A stretch of DNA of 46,239 nucleotides from Bacteroidales bacterium (GCA_900766825.1 CAAFWU010000006.1:1-46239), one strand, 5' to 3'; shown: positions 1 through 8,956, numbered from the stretch's first letter. Notes: a model not told the origin generated them from the letters alone. Program-made: numbers and translations.

Positions 1-963
1 ATGTTGGGCACAGTGGCTCTCTTGGTTCTCTTCGACCTCTGGGCTGTGGACCGTCGCTATCTGTCGTCGGACAACTTTGTGAGCAAGAGCGACAACCGCA
101 ACTTCGTGCTCTCGCAGGCCGACAAACTTATACTGGACGATCAGGATCCCCACCGCGTCATGGCACTCTACTGCAACCCCTTCAACGAGGTCTACACATC
201 GTATTACCACCACTCCATTGGTGGCTACCACGGAGCCAAACTGCGTAGATATCAAGACGTTATTGACTACTACCTTACCCCCGAATGGCAGACTTTGGTT
301 GGTGTCCTAAGGGCACAGAACTACGCTGGCATAGACAGTGCGTTGGCCCATTCGCCCGCCCTGAATATGCTCAACTGCCGCTACTTTATCTACAACCCAC
401 AGCAGAGCCCCATAGTTAACCACTATGCCCAGCCCGCAGCGTGGTTCGTGAGCCAGACCGTAGTGGCCGCATCGCCCGATGAAGCCATAGAGTTCATTGG
501 TCAAGCCGACCTGAGCAAGAGCGCCATTGTGGAACTGCAGAATGGTGAGAATGCCAACACCTCGACCACCTCATTGGCCAACGTCACCTTCGACACCGAC
601 AGCGCAGCCACCATAAGTCAGACCCTCTACACCCCCAACAAGGTGACCTACGAAAGCCAATCGGCCGCCGACGGATTTGCCGTATTCAGCGAGATTTGCT
701 ACGAAGCCGGATGGAAGGCCACCATAGATGGCGAGCCAGCCAACATCGTCAGAACCAACTACATACTGCGTGGTCTGAGCATTCCCGCAGGTCATCATAC
801 CATAGAGTTCACCTTTGCCCCCACCAGCTACTACGCGGGTCGCATCATAGCTTGGATAGCCTCGGCAGTTGTGGTCATCCTCATCATTTTGACCATTGTA
901 TATGCCGCGCGCCAGCAACCTGCCGAGGTTGAAGTAGAGAAGGTGGTTAAGGGCAAAAAGTAG
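1..963 (+). CDS. YfhO family membrane protein, C-terminal part (5' truncated by window)
   Basis: This is the C-terminal 320 residues of a large polytopic inner-membrane protein of the YfhO family. YfhO proteins are linked to glycosylation or export of surface polymers, and their substrate is usually unknown. A hydrophobic start (residues 1-15) runs into 'DLWAVDRRYL', which is typical of the family after a membrane helix. A long extracytoplasmic region follows, and then a final helix at about 280-302 with a basic tail (EKVVKGKK). Family members are usually over 800 aa, so the ATG at base 1 is probably an internal codon and the true start lies upstream. The stop is TAG at 961-963. The next gene follows after 57 bp on the same strand, so the two may be co-transcribed. 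The family call is by recognition of sequence style, not by search. Confidence 0.75.
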   Translation: MLGTVALLVLFDLWAVDRRYLSSDNFVSKSDNRNFVLSQADKLILDDQDPHRVMALYCNPFNEVYTSYYHHSIGGYHGAKLRRYQDVIDYYLTPEWQTLVGVLRAQNYAGIDSALAHSPALNMLNCRYFIYNPQQSPIVNHYAQPAAWFVSQTVVAASPDEAIEFIGQADLSKSAIVELQNGENANTSTTSLANVTFDTDSAATISQTLYTPNKVTYESQSAADGFAVFSEICYEAGWKATIDGEPANIVRTNYILRGLSIPAGHHTIEFTFAPTSYYAGRIIAWIASAVVVILIILTIVYAARQQPAEVEVEKVVKGKK

Positions 964-1020
964 GAACAGAGCACGAGATCAAAAGCTAACAGTTAACCCC
1001 ACAAAGCAAAAGAGAAGCCT

Positions 1021-2913
1021 ATGGACCAGAGAGAAGAGATAGAATGGCACCAGCTGACGGAAGCCGAAGTGCAGCAGTTGGAGCGTCAGGGATGCACAGC
1101 CACAGATTGGAGCGAAGTGCAATTGAGCGGCTCGGTGGACATGACTCGTCTGACGAGCGTGACCTTTGTGGGACGCGTTAGGCTTGGGAGCATAGGCGGC
1201 ACCGTTGACGTGGAGGCTCTGCACTGCGGCATGCCCTCACAAATATCTCGCACCACGCTCCACGATGTGACCATAGGCAACTCGCCCTTTATTCAAGACG
1301 TGGGTTTCTTAGGTCACTACACTGTGGGCGACCACTTTGTGGCCATGCGTTGCGGGCGCATAACTGGTCAGACCGATGGCGGAGGTCACTTTGGCATTGG
1401 CGAGCAGGTGAGTGTGGTGAACGAAGGCGGTGGCCGCGAGGTGCTGCTCTCAGCTCACCTGAACAGCAACATAGCTTGGTGTTTGGCCATGCACCGCTAC
1501 GTTCCAGGTCTCGTTAGGGGCTACGAACGCTTGGTGGCCAAAGAGATGGAGGGTCTCGAGGCCAAGATAGGCGACGACGTATCCATTTTGGGCACCCACA
1601 CCATAGGCGGGGTTCGCATAGGCAGCGGCACCACCATCGATGGGGCTGTGGAGCTCAGCAACGGCACCATTGTGTCGGCACCTGGGCAGAGCACCAAAGT
1701 GGGACCTGGGGTCACGGCACGCAGCTTTGTCTTTGCCGAGGGGGCCGAGGTGACCGATGGGGCTCAGCTGACACGCTGCTTTGTGGGTCAGTGCGCCACG
1801 GTGGCCGATGGCTACAGCGGCGAGGACATACTGGCCTTTGCCAACTGTCAGCTACTGAGGGGCGAGGGCGTGGCCGTTTTGGCGGGACCATACACGGTTA
1901 GTCATCACAGGTCTACACTGCTCATTGCTGGAGCCTACTCGTTCTACAATGCGGGCAGTGCCACCAACGCCAGCAATCATCACTACCGTCTGGGTCCCAT
2001 TGAGCAGGCCGTTTACGAACGCGGCGTAAAAACTGGCAGCGGAGCCTACTTGCTCGAGCCCGCTCGCATTGGCGTCTTCAGCATGGTGGTGGGGCACCAT
2101 AAGACCAACCCCGACACCAGCCACTGGCCCTTCTCGGTGCTGTGCGAAAGGGACCACGAGAGTCAGCTTATGGTGGGTCAGAACCTTTGCACCATGGGTC
2201 TGTTTCGCGATGCCGTGAAATGGAAGAAACGCGACCGACGCCGTACGGTGAAGTCCGACATCATAAGCTACGACGTTCTGAACCCCATAAGCGTGAAGCT
2301 GATGATGGAAGCCGTACGCCGCATAGAGGGCGGATTGGCCAACAGCAAGAGCGAGTTCCTAATCGAGGGCGGAGTGCGCATACGCCGAGCCCTACTGCCC
2401 CGCGCAGCCAAGATATACAGAATGGGCATCGATGCCTATTTGGCAAAAGCCTACGTTCACGATGGCGGCAAGAGCGAGGGTCTGACATGTGAGTGGACCG
2501 ACGCTGGCGGTCTCATAGCCCCCCTGCCAGACATACGTGCCATAGAGAATGGCATAGCCGAAGGGGCGTACGCCAACGTGGCCGAGGTGGTTGAAGCCTT
2601 CAGAACACTGGCCAACAAAACCAAGCAGAAAGCTGTGGATTGGGCTGTGGCTCAGGCCCGTGAATGGTACGGATGGACCGACACCGAGGACAACCACATG
2701 GATGCCGTTCAGATAACAGCCGAGGCGGTGACAGCCCTCAAAGAGGCTGTGTTGGCCGACGCCACCCGCGAGTGGGGCCCCAAGATGAAGGTAAGCTACG
2801 GACTGGACGGAGCGGAACAGGACGTGCTATGCGACTTTGAGCACATGCGCGGAACCTATGACGAAAACGCCGACGTACAGTACTGCCGACAATATTTTGA
2901 CGAGACGTGGTGA
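1021..2913 (+). CDS. DUF4954 family protein (left-handed beta-helix)
   Basis: A 630-aa soluble protein that I recognise as DUF4954, a family found mainly in Bacteroidota. Recognisable family segments are 'AGPYTVSHHRSTLLIAGAYS', 'NAGSATNASNHHYRLGPIEQ' and 'KWKKRDRRR'. Between about residues 185 and 270 there are hexapeptide-like imperfect repeats (VRIGSG, TTIDGA, TKVGPG, AEVTDG) of the kind that form a left-handed parallel beta-helix, as in sugar-nucleotide acyltransferases and pyrophosphorylases. The biochemical function is not established. It lies 70 bp upstream of glmS, which makes a hexosamine, so a role in amino-sugar or nucleotide-sugar metabolism is a reasonable inference but no more. 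No signal peptide is visible. The length matches family members I know. Confidence 0.85.
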   Translation: MDQREEIEWHQLTEAEVQQLERQGCTATDWSEVQLSGSVDMTRLTSVTFVGRVRLGSIGGTVDVEALHCGMPSQISRTTLHDVTIGNSPFIQDVGFLGHYTVGDHFVAMRCGRITGQTDGGGHFGIGEQVSVVNEGGGREVLLSAHLNSNIAWCLAMHRYVPGLVRGYERLVAKEMEGLEAKIGDDVSILGTHTIGGVRIGSGTTIDGAVELSNGTIVSAPGQSTKVGPGVTARSFVFAEGAEVTDGAQLTRCFVGQCATVADGYSGEDILAFANCQLLRGEGVAVLAGPYTVSHHRSTLLIAGAYSFYNAGSATNASNHHYRLGPIEQAVYERGVKTGSGAYLLEPARIGVFSMVVGHHKTNPDTSHWPFSVLCERDHESQLMVGQNLCTMGLFRDAVKWKKRDRRRTVKSDIISYDVLNPISVKLMMEAVRRIEGGLANSKSEFLIEGGVRIRRALLPRAAKIYRMGIDAYLAKAYVHDGGKSEGLTCEWTDAGGLIAPLPDIRAIENGIAEGAYANVAEVVEAFRTLANKTKQKAVDWAVAQAREWYGWTDTEDNHMDAVQITAEAVTALKEAVLADATREWGPKMKVSYGLDGAEQDVLCDFEHMRGTYDENADVQYCRQYFDETW

Positions 2914-2983
2914 TGAGAGTAAACAGCTGTAAAGCAAAAGAAAAGCAACGTCAATTAATCACGAAAAGAAAAGAGACTAACCC

Positions 2984-4822
2984 ATGTGTGGAATAGTAGG
3001 ATATATAGGAGATAGAGCAGCGTGGCCCATAATAATCAATGGGTTGCAGCGATTGGAGTATCGCGGCTACGACTCCGCAGGCATAGCCATCATAGAAAAC
3101 GGCGAGCTGAAGGTGCTTAAGCGCCACGGCAAGGTGAGCGAACTGCAAGCCATGGCTCGCGGCGAGTCGTTGGGCGGCACGCTGGGCATTGGTCACACCC
3201 GATGGGCCACCCATGGCGAGCCAAACGACATCAACGCCCACCCCCACAAGTCGATGCACGGCAAGTTTGTGGTGGTTCACAATGGCATCATAGAGAACTA
3301 CCGTTCGCTCAAGACCATACTGAGCGACAAGGGCTACACCTTCCGTTCCTCGACCGACACCGAGGTGCTGGCCAACCTCATCGAGAGCATCTACGAGACC
3401 GAGCACATGACCGCCGAGCAGGCCATAAAAGCCGCCCTGCAACGCGTTGTGGGAGCCTACGGCTTGGGCATCATGTGCACCGATGAGCCCGACAAAATAT
3501 TCGGAGCCCGCAAGGGAAGCCCCTTGGCTGTGGGCATTGGCGAAGGCGAGTATTTTCTGGCCTCAGACGCCACCCCCATTGCCGAGTGGACCGACAAGAT
3601 AATATACTTGGAGGACGAGCAGGTGGTGAGCCTGAGCCGCAATGGCTACAACGTCAGCTCGCTGACCGACGTACACTTCGACCCCGTTATCTCCCACATC
3701 GACTTCGACGTGGAGAGCGTGGACAAAGGCTGCTACGCCCACTATATGCTCAAGGAGATACACGAGCAGCCCAACTCGGTGGCCGACACCATGAGCGGCC
3801 GCGTCAATGCCGCCACCCACAGCATCAACCTCGGTGGCATAAGCGATGTTATGCCCCGCCTCACACAGGCCAAGCGCATCATCATTGTGGGCTGCGGCAC
3901 ATCGTACCACGCAGGCCTTGTTGGCGAATACCTCTTCGAGGAGTTTGCCCGCATATCCGTTGAGGTGGAGTACGCATCGGAGTTCCGCTACCGCAACCCC
4001 ATCATCACGGCCGACGATGTCATAATTGCCATATCGCAGAGCGGCGAGACAGCCGACACCCTGGCAGCCATCCGCATGGCCAAGGAGTGCGGCGCCTTGA
4101 TTTTGGGCATATGCAATGTGGTGGGCTCCTCCATAGCCCGCGAAACGGCAGCAGGCATCTACACCCACGCAGGCCCCGAGATTGGCGTGGCCTCAACCAA
4201 AGCCTTCACGTCGCAGGTGGCAGTGCTTACCATGATGGCCTTCCTCTTGGGTCGCAAACGAGGCTTCATAAGCCCCGAACGCTACGCCAACTTGGTGGAC
4301 GGACTGGTCAAAGTGCCCAGCCTAATAAGTCAGGTACTAATGAGCGAAGGGCAGATACGCGAAGTATCCCGAGCCTATCAGTTGGCTCAAAACGCCATCT
4401 ATTTGGGCAGAGGCTACCTCTACCCCGTGGCACTGGAGGGGGCACTGAAGCTCAAAGAGATATCCTACGTACACGCCGAGGGCTACCCCGCTGCCGAGAT
4501 GAAGCACGGACCTATTGCACTGATTGACAATTGCATGCCCGTGTTCGTTCTAGCCACCCACGACAAGTACTACGACAAGATTGTGAACAACATACAGGAG
4601 GTGAAGGCACGCAAAGGTCAGGTGATAGCCGTTGTTACCCATGGCGACACCGAGATAAGCAAAATGGCCAACTACGTGATAGAGATCCCCGAATGCGACG
4701 AGGCTCTGCTGCCCTTGGTAGCCGTGGTGCCGCTGCAGCTCATAAGCTACTTTGTGGCCGTTATGCGCGGCTGCAACGTAGACCAGCCTCGCAACCTGGC
4801 CAAATCGGTCACTGTAGAATAA
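2984..4822 (+). CDS. glmS: Glutamine--fructose-6-phosphate aminotransferase (isomerizing)
   Basis: GlmS converts fructose-6-phosphate and glutamine to glucosamine-6-phosphate and glutamate, the first committed step toward UDP-GlcNAc for peptidoglycan and LPS. At 612 aa it is full length. It begins MCGIVGYIG, so Cys2 is available as the N-terminal nucleophile of the glutaminase domain (about 1-225, with the family segment 'GIGHTRWATHGEP'). Two SIS sugar-isomerase domains follow (about 285-420 and 455-600), with 'ISQSGETADT' and the C-terminal 'DQPRNLAKSVTVE' that closes the active site in this family. It is cytoplasmic. It sits between the DUF4954 gene and rbfA with short gaps. No glmS ribozyme-like leader is evident in the 70-bp gap. 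Confidence 0.97.
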   Translation: MCGIVGYIGDRAAWPIIINGLQRLEYRGYDSAGIAIIENGELKVLKRHGKVSELQAMARGESLGGTLGIGHTRWATHGEPNDINAHPHKSMHGKFVVVHNGIIENYRSLKTILSDKGYTFRSSTDTEVLANLIESIYETEHMTAEQAIKAALQRVVGAYGLGIMCTDEPDKIFGARKGSPLAVGIGEGEYFLASDATPIAEWTDKIIYLEDEQVVSLSRNGYNVSSLTDVHFDPVISHIDFDVESVDKGCYAHYMLKEIHEQPNSVADTMSGRVNAATHSINLGGISDVMPRLTQAKRIIIVGCGTSYHAGLVGEYLFEEFARISVEVEYASEFRYRNPIITADDVIIAISQSGETADTLAAIRMAKECGALILGICNVVGSSIARETAAGIYTHAGPEIGVASTKAFTSQVAVLTMMAFLLGRKRGFISPERYANLVDGLVKVPSLISQVLMSEGQIREVSRAYQLAQNAIYLGRGYLYPVALEGALKLKEISYVHAEGYPAAEMKHGPIALIDNCMPVFVLATHDKYYDKIVNNIQEVKARKGQVIAVVTHGDTEISKMANYVIEIPECDEALLPLVAVVPLQLISYFVAVMRGCNVDQPRNLAKSVTVE

Positions 4823-4858
4823 AACGACAAAAAAGGAAGAGAAAAAAGGAGGAAACAA

Positions 4859-5242
4859 ATGGAATCAACAAGACAGAAAAAAATATCGCGCCTGCTGCAG
4901 AAAGAGACAGCCGAGATGCTGCAAAGGGAACTGAGCGAACTGCTCATGGGCACCATGGTGTCTGTGACCATAGCTCGTGTGTCATCGGATCTCTCGGTGG
5001 TCAAATTCTACATATCGGTCTTCCCTGATGCCAAAGCCGAGGCCGTGCTCAAGAACCTAAACGACAACATTGGCAGCGTGCGCTACGCCCTTGGCAAACG
5101 CATTGGCAAACAGCTGCGCATTGTGCCCGAGCCCGTCTTCTTCATCGACGACAGTTTGGGCTATCTGGAGAACATCGACCGTTTGCTGGACCAAGAGAAG
5201 CGTGAGATGACCCGCCCCGAAGAGGATGTTCCCAACGAATAA
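4859..5242 (+). CDS. rbfA: 30S ribosome-binding factor RbfA
   Basis: A 127-aa KH-fold protein that binds immature 30S subunits and helps 16S rRNA 5'-end maturation. The N-terminal basic helix (RQKKISRLLQKETAEMLQRE), the central strand 'VSVTIARVSSDLSVVKFYIS' and the later 'RYALGKRIGKQLRIVPEPVF' are all typical of RbfA, as is the length. It follows glmS by 36 bp, and the purine-rich stretch just before the ATG (AGGAGGAAAC-like) gives an unusually good ribosome-binding site for this lineage. It is probably part of the operon that ends at the terminator at 6121-6150. Confidence 0.93.
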   Translation: MESTRQKKISRLLQKETAEMLQRELSELLMGTMVSVTIARVSSDLSVVKFYISVFPDAKAEAVLKNLNDNIGSVRYALGKRIGKQLRIVPEPVFFIDDSLGYLENIDRLLDQEKREMTRPEEDVPNE

Positions 5243-5283
5243 ACTGATTTAGTCACCACCATAAATTACAGAAAAACACACCG

Positions 5284-6111
5284 ATGCACTACGACCCCAT
5301 AAAACGCACGTTAGGCACCTTCTTCAACCAATCGACAGGGTTGCGCGTGCTCTTCTACAAATTGTTGGACGTTTTGCTGCTGCGCTCGTGGCACATACGC
5401 AAAGCACTGAAAGTCTGGGATAAAGAGCGAGGCAACGCACGCGCCGACATATTGGATGCTGGCAGCGGATTCGGTCAGTACACCCACCGCATGGCCACCA
5501 TGAACGCCCAGAACAGCGTTACGGGCGTAGATGTGAAGAGCGAGCAGATTGCCGATTGCAACAATTTCTTTGCCAAGCTTGGCATGGGCAATCGCGTTCA
5601 TTTTGAGGAGGCCGACCTAACAAAGTTTGTGCGCGAAAACGAATACGACTTGGTGCTGTCGGTGGACGTTATGGAGCATATAGAGGAGGACGAGCAGGTT
5701 TTCCGAAACTTCTACGCCAGCTTGCGAACAGGAGGAATGTTGCTCATCTCGACCCCTTCGGATCAGGGAGGGTCGGATGCGGACGAGCATGACCACGAGG
5801 ATGGGGGTGTTCATGGCTTCATCGATGAGCATGTGCGAGATGGCTACGGCATAGAGGACATCACGGCCAAACTGAAGCGTGCGGGCTTCAGCCGCGTGGA
5901 GGCTGGATATAGCTATGGCACACCAGGCCACATATCGTGGGTTCTGTCAATGAAATGGCCCATCTCGATGCTGAATGTTAGCAAGGCATTCTTCATACTG
6001 CTGCCCTTCTGGTATTTGGCCACGTTCTGGATTTGTTTGCTGCTCAACTGGGCAGACGTTAGCCAAAAGCATAAGAGAGGAACAGGACTTATTGTTCGGG
6101 GATGGAAATAG
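5284..6111 (+). CDS. Class I SAM-dependent methyltransferase with C-terminal hydrophobic segment
   Basis: A 275-aa protein with a Rossmann-type methyltransferase domain. Motif I is LDAGSGFG (57-64), the acidic end of strand 2 is GVDVKS (81-86), and 'YDLVLSVDVMEHIEED' (121-136) is the usual post-motif-II block. After the catalytic domain there is a hydrophobic hairpin (about 213-250, ILLPFWYLATFWICLLLNW), so the protein is probably membrane-attached. The substrate cannot be told; lipid, quinone or surface-glycan methylation are all possible. It is the last gene before a strong terminator and starts 41 bp after rbfA. Confidence 0.8.
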   Translation: MHYDPIKRTLGTFFNQSTGLRVLFYKLLDVLLLRSWHIRKALKVWDKERGNARADILDAGSGFGQYTHRMATMNAQNSVTGVDVKSEQIADCNNFFAKLGMGNRVHFEEADLTKFVRENEYDLVLSVDVMEHIEEDEQVFRNFYASLRTGGMLLISTPSDQGGSDADEHDHEDGGVHGFIDEHVRDGYGIEDITAKLKRAGFSRVEAGYSYGTPGHISWVLSMKWPISMLNVSKAFFILLPFWYLATFWICLLLNWADVSQKHKRGTGLIVRGWK

Positions 6112-6120
6112 AAATAAAAA

Positions 6121-6150
6121 GAGCCTCGCCGTTGGCGGGGCTCTCTTTTT
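6121..6150 (+). terminator. Intrinsic terminator of the glmS-rbfA-methyltransferase unit
   Basis: A 10-bp GC-rich stem (6121-6130 paired with 6134-6143, one G-T pair) with a 3-nt loop is followed within two bases by five T residues. It lies 9 bp after the methyltransferase stop and closes the plus-strand operon. Confidence 0.9.
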
Positions 6151-6178
6151 GTTGTAGGAAGTAATGGAAATTCTATTG

Positions 6179-6308
6179 GGGAAAGAAATATGTTTACGAA
6201 ATGGCGTTTTCGTAAACATATTCTGGGAAACGTGTTAACGAAATGGCAATTTCATCGACACGTTTTGGGAAACGTGTTAACGAAATGGGGATTTCGTAGA
6301 CATATTCT
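6179..6308. repeat. Three tandem 42-bp hairpin repeats abutting the fic stop codon
   Basis: The core 'ACGAAATGG' starts at 6196, 6238 and 6280, an exact 42-bp period. Each unit is itself an inverted repeat. Unit 1 is almost perfect (ATGTTTACGAAA against TTTCGTAAACAT around 6190-6220). Units 2 and 3 vary in both arms, partly with G-U-tolerant changes. The array ends where the Fic reading frame stops (6308-6310, minus strand). The function is unknown; see findings. Confidence 0.85.
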
Positions 6309-7447
6309 TATTGGGTGATGGACTCTACCGACACAGCATCGGTCTCTACGTCAGAGTTATGGGAAACAAACAGATTAACAAGGCGGGTATTGACGTAGTA
6401 ATTATCACGTCCCATTTTTACTTTGGACAGAAGACCAGCTTGCACAATTTTTTCCAAATATTTCGATGCAGTCTGCCTTCCAACCATCATACCCTTCTGG
6501 AAATAGTCAATTTTAGTGTAGGGGTAAAAGAACAGATTATTAATCAGTTCATGCTTATATTGTTTGTCAAATAGAGGTCTGAGGACGTTCTTATACTCAG
6601 CCATTAGTTTAGAAATTCCACGCACCAATTCAATTGTCTCAACGGCAGTGGCTTCCACAGCTTTAAGCATAAAGAGAATCCAATCCTCCCATTCCTTGGC
6701 ATTATCTGTATTCTTGTTACGAATGGCCTGAATTAATCTATAATACTCAGCCTTATTCTGCGTAATATACCTGCTCAAATAGAGAATAGGCAAATCGAGC
6801 AAGTCGTTAATAACTAAGAATAAAACATTGATTATGCGCCCCGTTCGTCCATTACCATCATAAAAAGGATGAATGCTCTCGAATTGATGGTGAATGATTG
6901 CCATTTTAATCAATGGATCAAGTCCACACATCTCCCCATCATTAATAAATTGCTCTAAATTAGACATTAAGGCTCTAATTTCATCTCCCGTTTGCGGAGG
7001 AGTATATATGGTTTGACCATCGGATCGTTTTAATGAAGTACCTGGCACATTCCGAAAACTGGCTTTGTTGCACTCTAACTTCTCTTGAATGGCAATTATA
7101 TCATTGTTTCTCAAGATCTTGTTCTTCCTAACCAACGAGAAGCCCAATTGAATAGCCTCACGATAATTAAGGACCTCTTTTGTTGCAGCCGTTATTTTGT
7201 CATGTTGCATATCAATTGAGGCTTTGTAGAGATCATCCTGAGTTGTTACAATATTTTCGACCTCAGAACTATCTTTAGCCTCTTGCAATGTGAGCGTACT
7301 TATGAGAATCTGCTCATTGGGTATGGTAACAGCAATGCCCTTTAGCTCGGCCAAACGACGGTGTGAAGAGGCCAATTGCTTGAGCACAGCCTTAGTTTCA
7401 AGATCTACCTTTAGTGGCAGAGTTGGAATAGTATATACTTGACCCAT
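6308..7447 (-). CDS. Fic family protein with N-terminal inhibitory motif and C-terminal winged helix
   Basis: A 379-aa Fic protein, an enzyme class that usually transfers AMP from ATP to a hydroxyl on a target protein. The complete catalytic motif HPFYDGNGRTGR is at 193-204. An N-terminal Fic_N-like region contains SSEVEN (60-65), which matches the class II inhibitory motif (S/T)xxxE(G/N) with Glu64 positioned to block ATP. The C-terminal part (about 300-360) resembles a winged-helix DNA-binding domain (GRQTASKYLEKIVQAGLL), as in many bacterial Fic proteins of this length. It is AT-richer than its neighbours and stands alone between two terminated operons, which suggests transfer. No separate antitoxin gene is visible, which fits self-inhibition in cis. 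The target is unknown. Confidence 0.92.
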   Translation of the reverse strand: MGQVYTIPTLPLKVDLETKAVLKQLASSHRRLAELKGIAVTIPNEQILISTLTLQEAKDSSEVENIVTTQDDLYKASIDMQHDKITAATKEVLNYREAIQLGFSLVRKNKILRNNDIIAIQEKLECNKASFRNVPGTSLKRSDGQTIYTPPQTGDEIRALMSNLEQFINDGEMCGLDPLIKMAIIHHQFESIHPFYDGNGRTGRIINVLFLVINDLLDLPILYLSRYITQNKAEYYRLIQAIRNKNTDNAKEWEDWILFMLKAVEATAVETIELVRGISKLMAEYKNVLRPLFDKQYKHELINNLFFYPYTKIDYFQKGMMVGRQTASKYLEKIVQAGLLSKVKMGRDNYYVNTRLVNLFVSHNSDVETDAVSVESITQ

Positions 7448-7523
7448 AATACAATAGCAAAAAATCTCCTAACTTAGATAGGAAAGAGAGAATCTATCTA
7501 ATAGAGTAAAAATGGTAGTACAA

Positions 7524-7531
7524 CAAAAATA
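7524..7531 (-). promoter_or_regulatory. Candidate -7 element for fic
   Basis: On the minus strand the sequence reads TATTTTTG, matching the Bacteroidota -7 consensus TAnnTTTG, 77 bp upstream of the fic start. A TTTG at 7556-7559 is present but spaced 24 bp away instead of the usual 19-21, so this is tentative. Confidence 0.3.
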
Positions 7532-7661
7532 AGGTATTTTATTGAGCAGTAAACGCAAAAAAGAGTAACAAAGAACGAATTGTAGAAAGCTATGACAACA
7601 ACAGGAATGAGCAATACGATATTCTAATAGGCTTAAAAGCTAAAAGAATTCACCCCAAAAA

Positions 7662-7763
7662 CAAAAAAAAAAGGCAGCATAGCATATCAACCTCATCTCG
7701 CTTACCAAATAGGGAAATTAAGCCCTTTTGACGAGATTTTGAGGCATTGAATGCTATGCTGCC
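7662..7763 (-). terminator. Very long 3' hairpin and terminator of ddh
   Basis: A perfect 13-bp outer stem (7673-7685 with 7751-7763) encloses further paired arms (7691-7700 with 7732-7744) and an inner CTTA/TAAG pair, giving an almost continuous hairpin of about 91 nt. On the minus strand it is followed directly by a run of ten T residues (the A-tract at 7663-7672). It begins about 30 bp after the ddh stop. It is far longer than an ordinary terminator. Confidence 0.8.
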
Positions 7764-7794
7764 CAATATTTATGGTAGAGTACGAGCTACTGTA

Positions 7795-8700
7795 CTAAAC
7801 GAGTCGGCGTACAAGGTCGCGACGCTCACCAGGGAGGAGGTCGACGGGAGGAATCTCGATCATGGTATAGCAACCAGACTGCTGACGGAGCACGGCACGA
7901 GCGCAAGAGACGAGAACCTGACCAGTGAGGGCGGGGTTGTTAATCTCCATGAGGAAACGGAAATTTTGGTTGGCTGTGGTGCCGCTGACGCCGTTGCGGA
8001 TGAGGTTGACACCATGGCCAACGTTGTTGAGAGCCTCAACAGAGGGAACCTCGATGACGTGGGTCTCATCGTGAGCAAAATAGTCGTCGGCCTTGATGGC
8101 AGCTGCAACGTCCTCGAGTTTGTAGCCCTCTTCGAGCTCCACATAAACCATGCGACGATGGATGCCAGTGCCGAGGGGTATGGTCATAGAGAGGGCATCC
8201 TTGACACCAGCTTTGCTCTTGACACAAACGGTATGACCCATGGAACGACCGGGACCAAAATTGGTGTAGGTGAGACCTTTGGGCGCCATAGCCTCCATGA
8301 TGGCGCGGATCATGGAGTCGGAACCTGGATCCCAACCAGCGGAGATGATGGCAGCAGTGCCATGCTCTTTGGCCACAGCATCGAGCGAGTCGCGGAGGTC
8401 ACAAACCTGAGTGTGGATATCGAAGGAGTCTACGGTTGCAATGCCTTGAGCCAAGATGGCTTTGGCGGTCTCGGGCACGGCACGAGTTGGGGTGCAGAGA
8501 AGCGCAACGTCCACCTTACCAAGCTCGGCAATATTCTCAACGACCTTGATGCCTGCCAATTCACGAGGTTGCTCACCTTTGGCGTTGCGGCGAACTACGC
8601 CAGCCAGTTCCATATCGGGAGCGATGGAGAGGGCCTCGATGGCAGCCTTTCCGATGTTGCCGTAGCCCACTACAGCAACTCTCTTGATTTCATTTGCCAT
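7795..8700 (-). CDS. ddh: meso-diaminopimelate D-dehydrogenase
   Basis: A 301-aa enzyme that reductively aminates tetrahydrodipicolinate directly to meso-diaminopimelate with NADPH, giving the peptidoglycan cross-linker and the lysine precursor. The N-terminal dinucleotide-binding motif is VAVVGYGNIGKAA. Family-typical segments are 'TVDSFDIHTQV', 'ISAGWDPGSDSMIRA' and 'GPGRSMGHTVCVKSKAGV', and the length is standard. It is monocistronic, with a candidate promoter upstream and a long hairpin downstream. The codons look biased toward ATC and other C-ending forms, which suggests high expression. Confidence 0.96.
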   Translation of the reverse strand: MANEIKRVAVVGYGNIGKAAIEALSIAPDMELAGVVRRNAKGEQPRELAGIKVVENIAELGKVDVALLCTPTRAVPETAKAILAQGIATVDSFDIHTQVCDLRDSLDAVAKEHGTAAIISAGWDPGSDSMIRAIMEAMAPKGLTYTNFGPGRSMGHTVCVKSKAGVKDALSMTIPLGTGIHRRMVYVELEEGYKLEDVAAAIKADDYFAHDETHVIEVPSVEALNNVGHGVNLIRNGVSGTTANQNFRFLMEINNPALTGQVLVSCARAVLRQQSGCYTMIEIPPVDLLPGERRDLVRRLV

Positions 8701-8733
8701 TTTATTGTTGTGGTTATAACTGTTCTTTGAATG

Positions 8734-8765
8734 TAAAGTTAGCTTATTTGGTGATAATTTGCAAT
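8734..8765 (-). promoter_or_regulatory. Candidate promoter of ddh
   Basis: On the minus strand TAACTTTA (8741-8734) is one base off the TAnnTTTG -7 consensus. TTG at 8764-8762 lies 20 bp upstream, where a -33 element is expected. It leaves a 5' leader of about 30 nt. Confidence 0.35.
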
Positions 8766-8920
8766 TAATGTTGAAATTTAGATGCTAAATGATGAAAATA
8801 ATAGCCTATGGCGTCAAAATGATACAAAAGGGTTGAAATAACAGAAATAGCAAAAGGGAGAAAAACGGAAGTTACCCCACCCTATTACGTGGGGGAGCAA
8901 AGAGATAAAGTAGCAGAAAA

Positions 8921-8956
8921 GAAGAAAGCACCCCCTGCCATCGCGACAGAGGGTGC
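8921..8956 (-). terminator. Terminator downstream of the 590-aa secreted protein gene
   Basis: A 10-bp stem (8947-8956 with 8928-8937, one mismatch-like G-T pair) is followed on the minus strand by the T-rich tract TTTCTTCTTTTC. It lies about 120 bp after the stop of the gene ending at 9075. Confidence 0.6.

Noticed and set aside
2914..2983. glmS ribozyme or riboswitch before glmS
   Set aside because: The gap is only 70 bp and lacks the conserved ribozyme core; such ribozymes are mainly known from Firmicutes.
6187..6308. CRISPR array at the hairpin repeats beside fic
   Set aside because: Units are directly adjacent with no unique spacers, only three copies, and no cas gene is nearby.
7747..8730. 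A 327-codon plus-strand frame opposite ddh
   Set aside because: It is the antisense shadow of ddh, which is unmistakable; the frame also begins inside the long ddh terminator hairpin.
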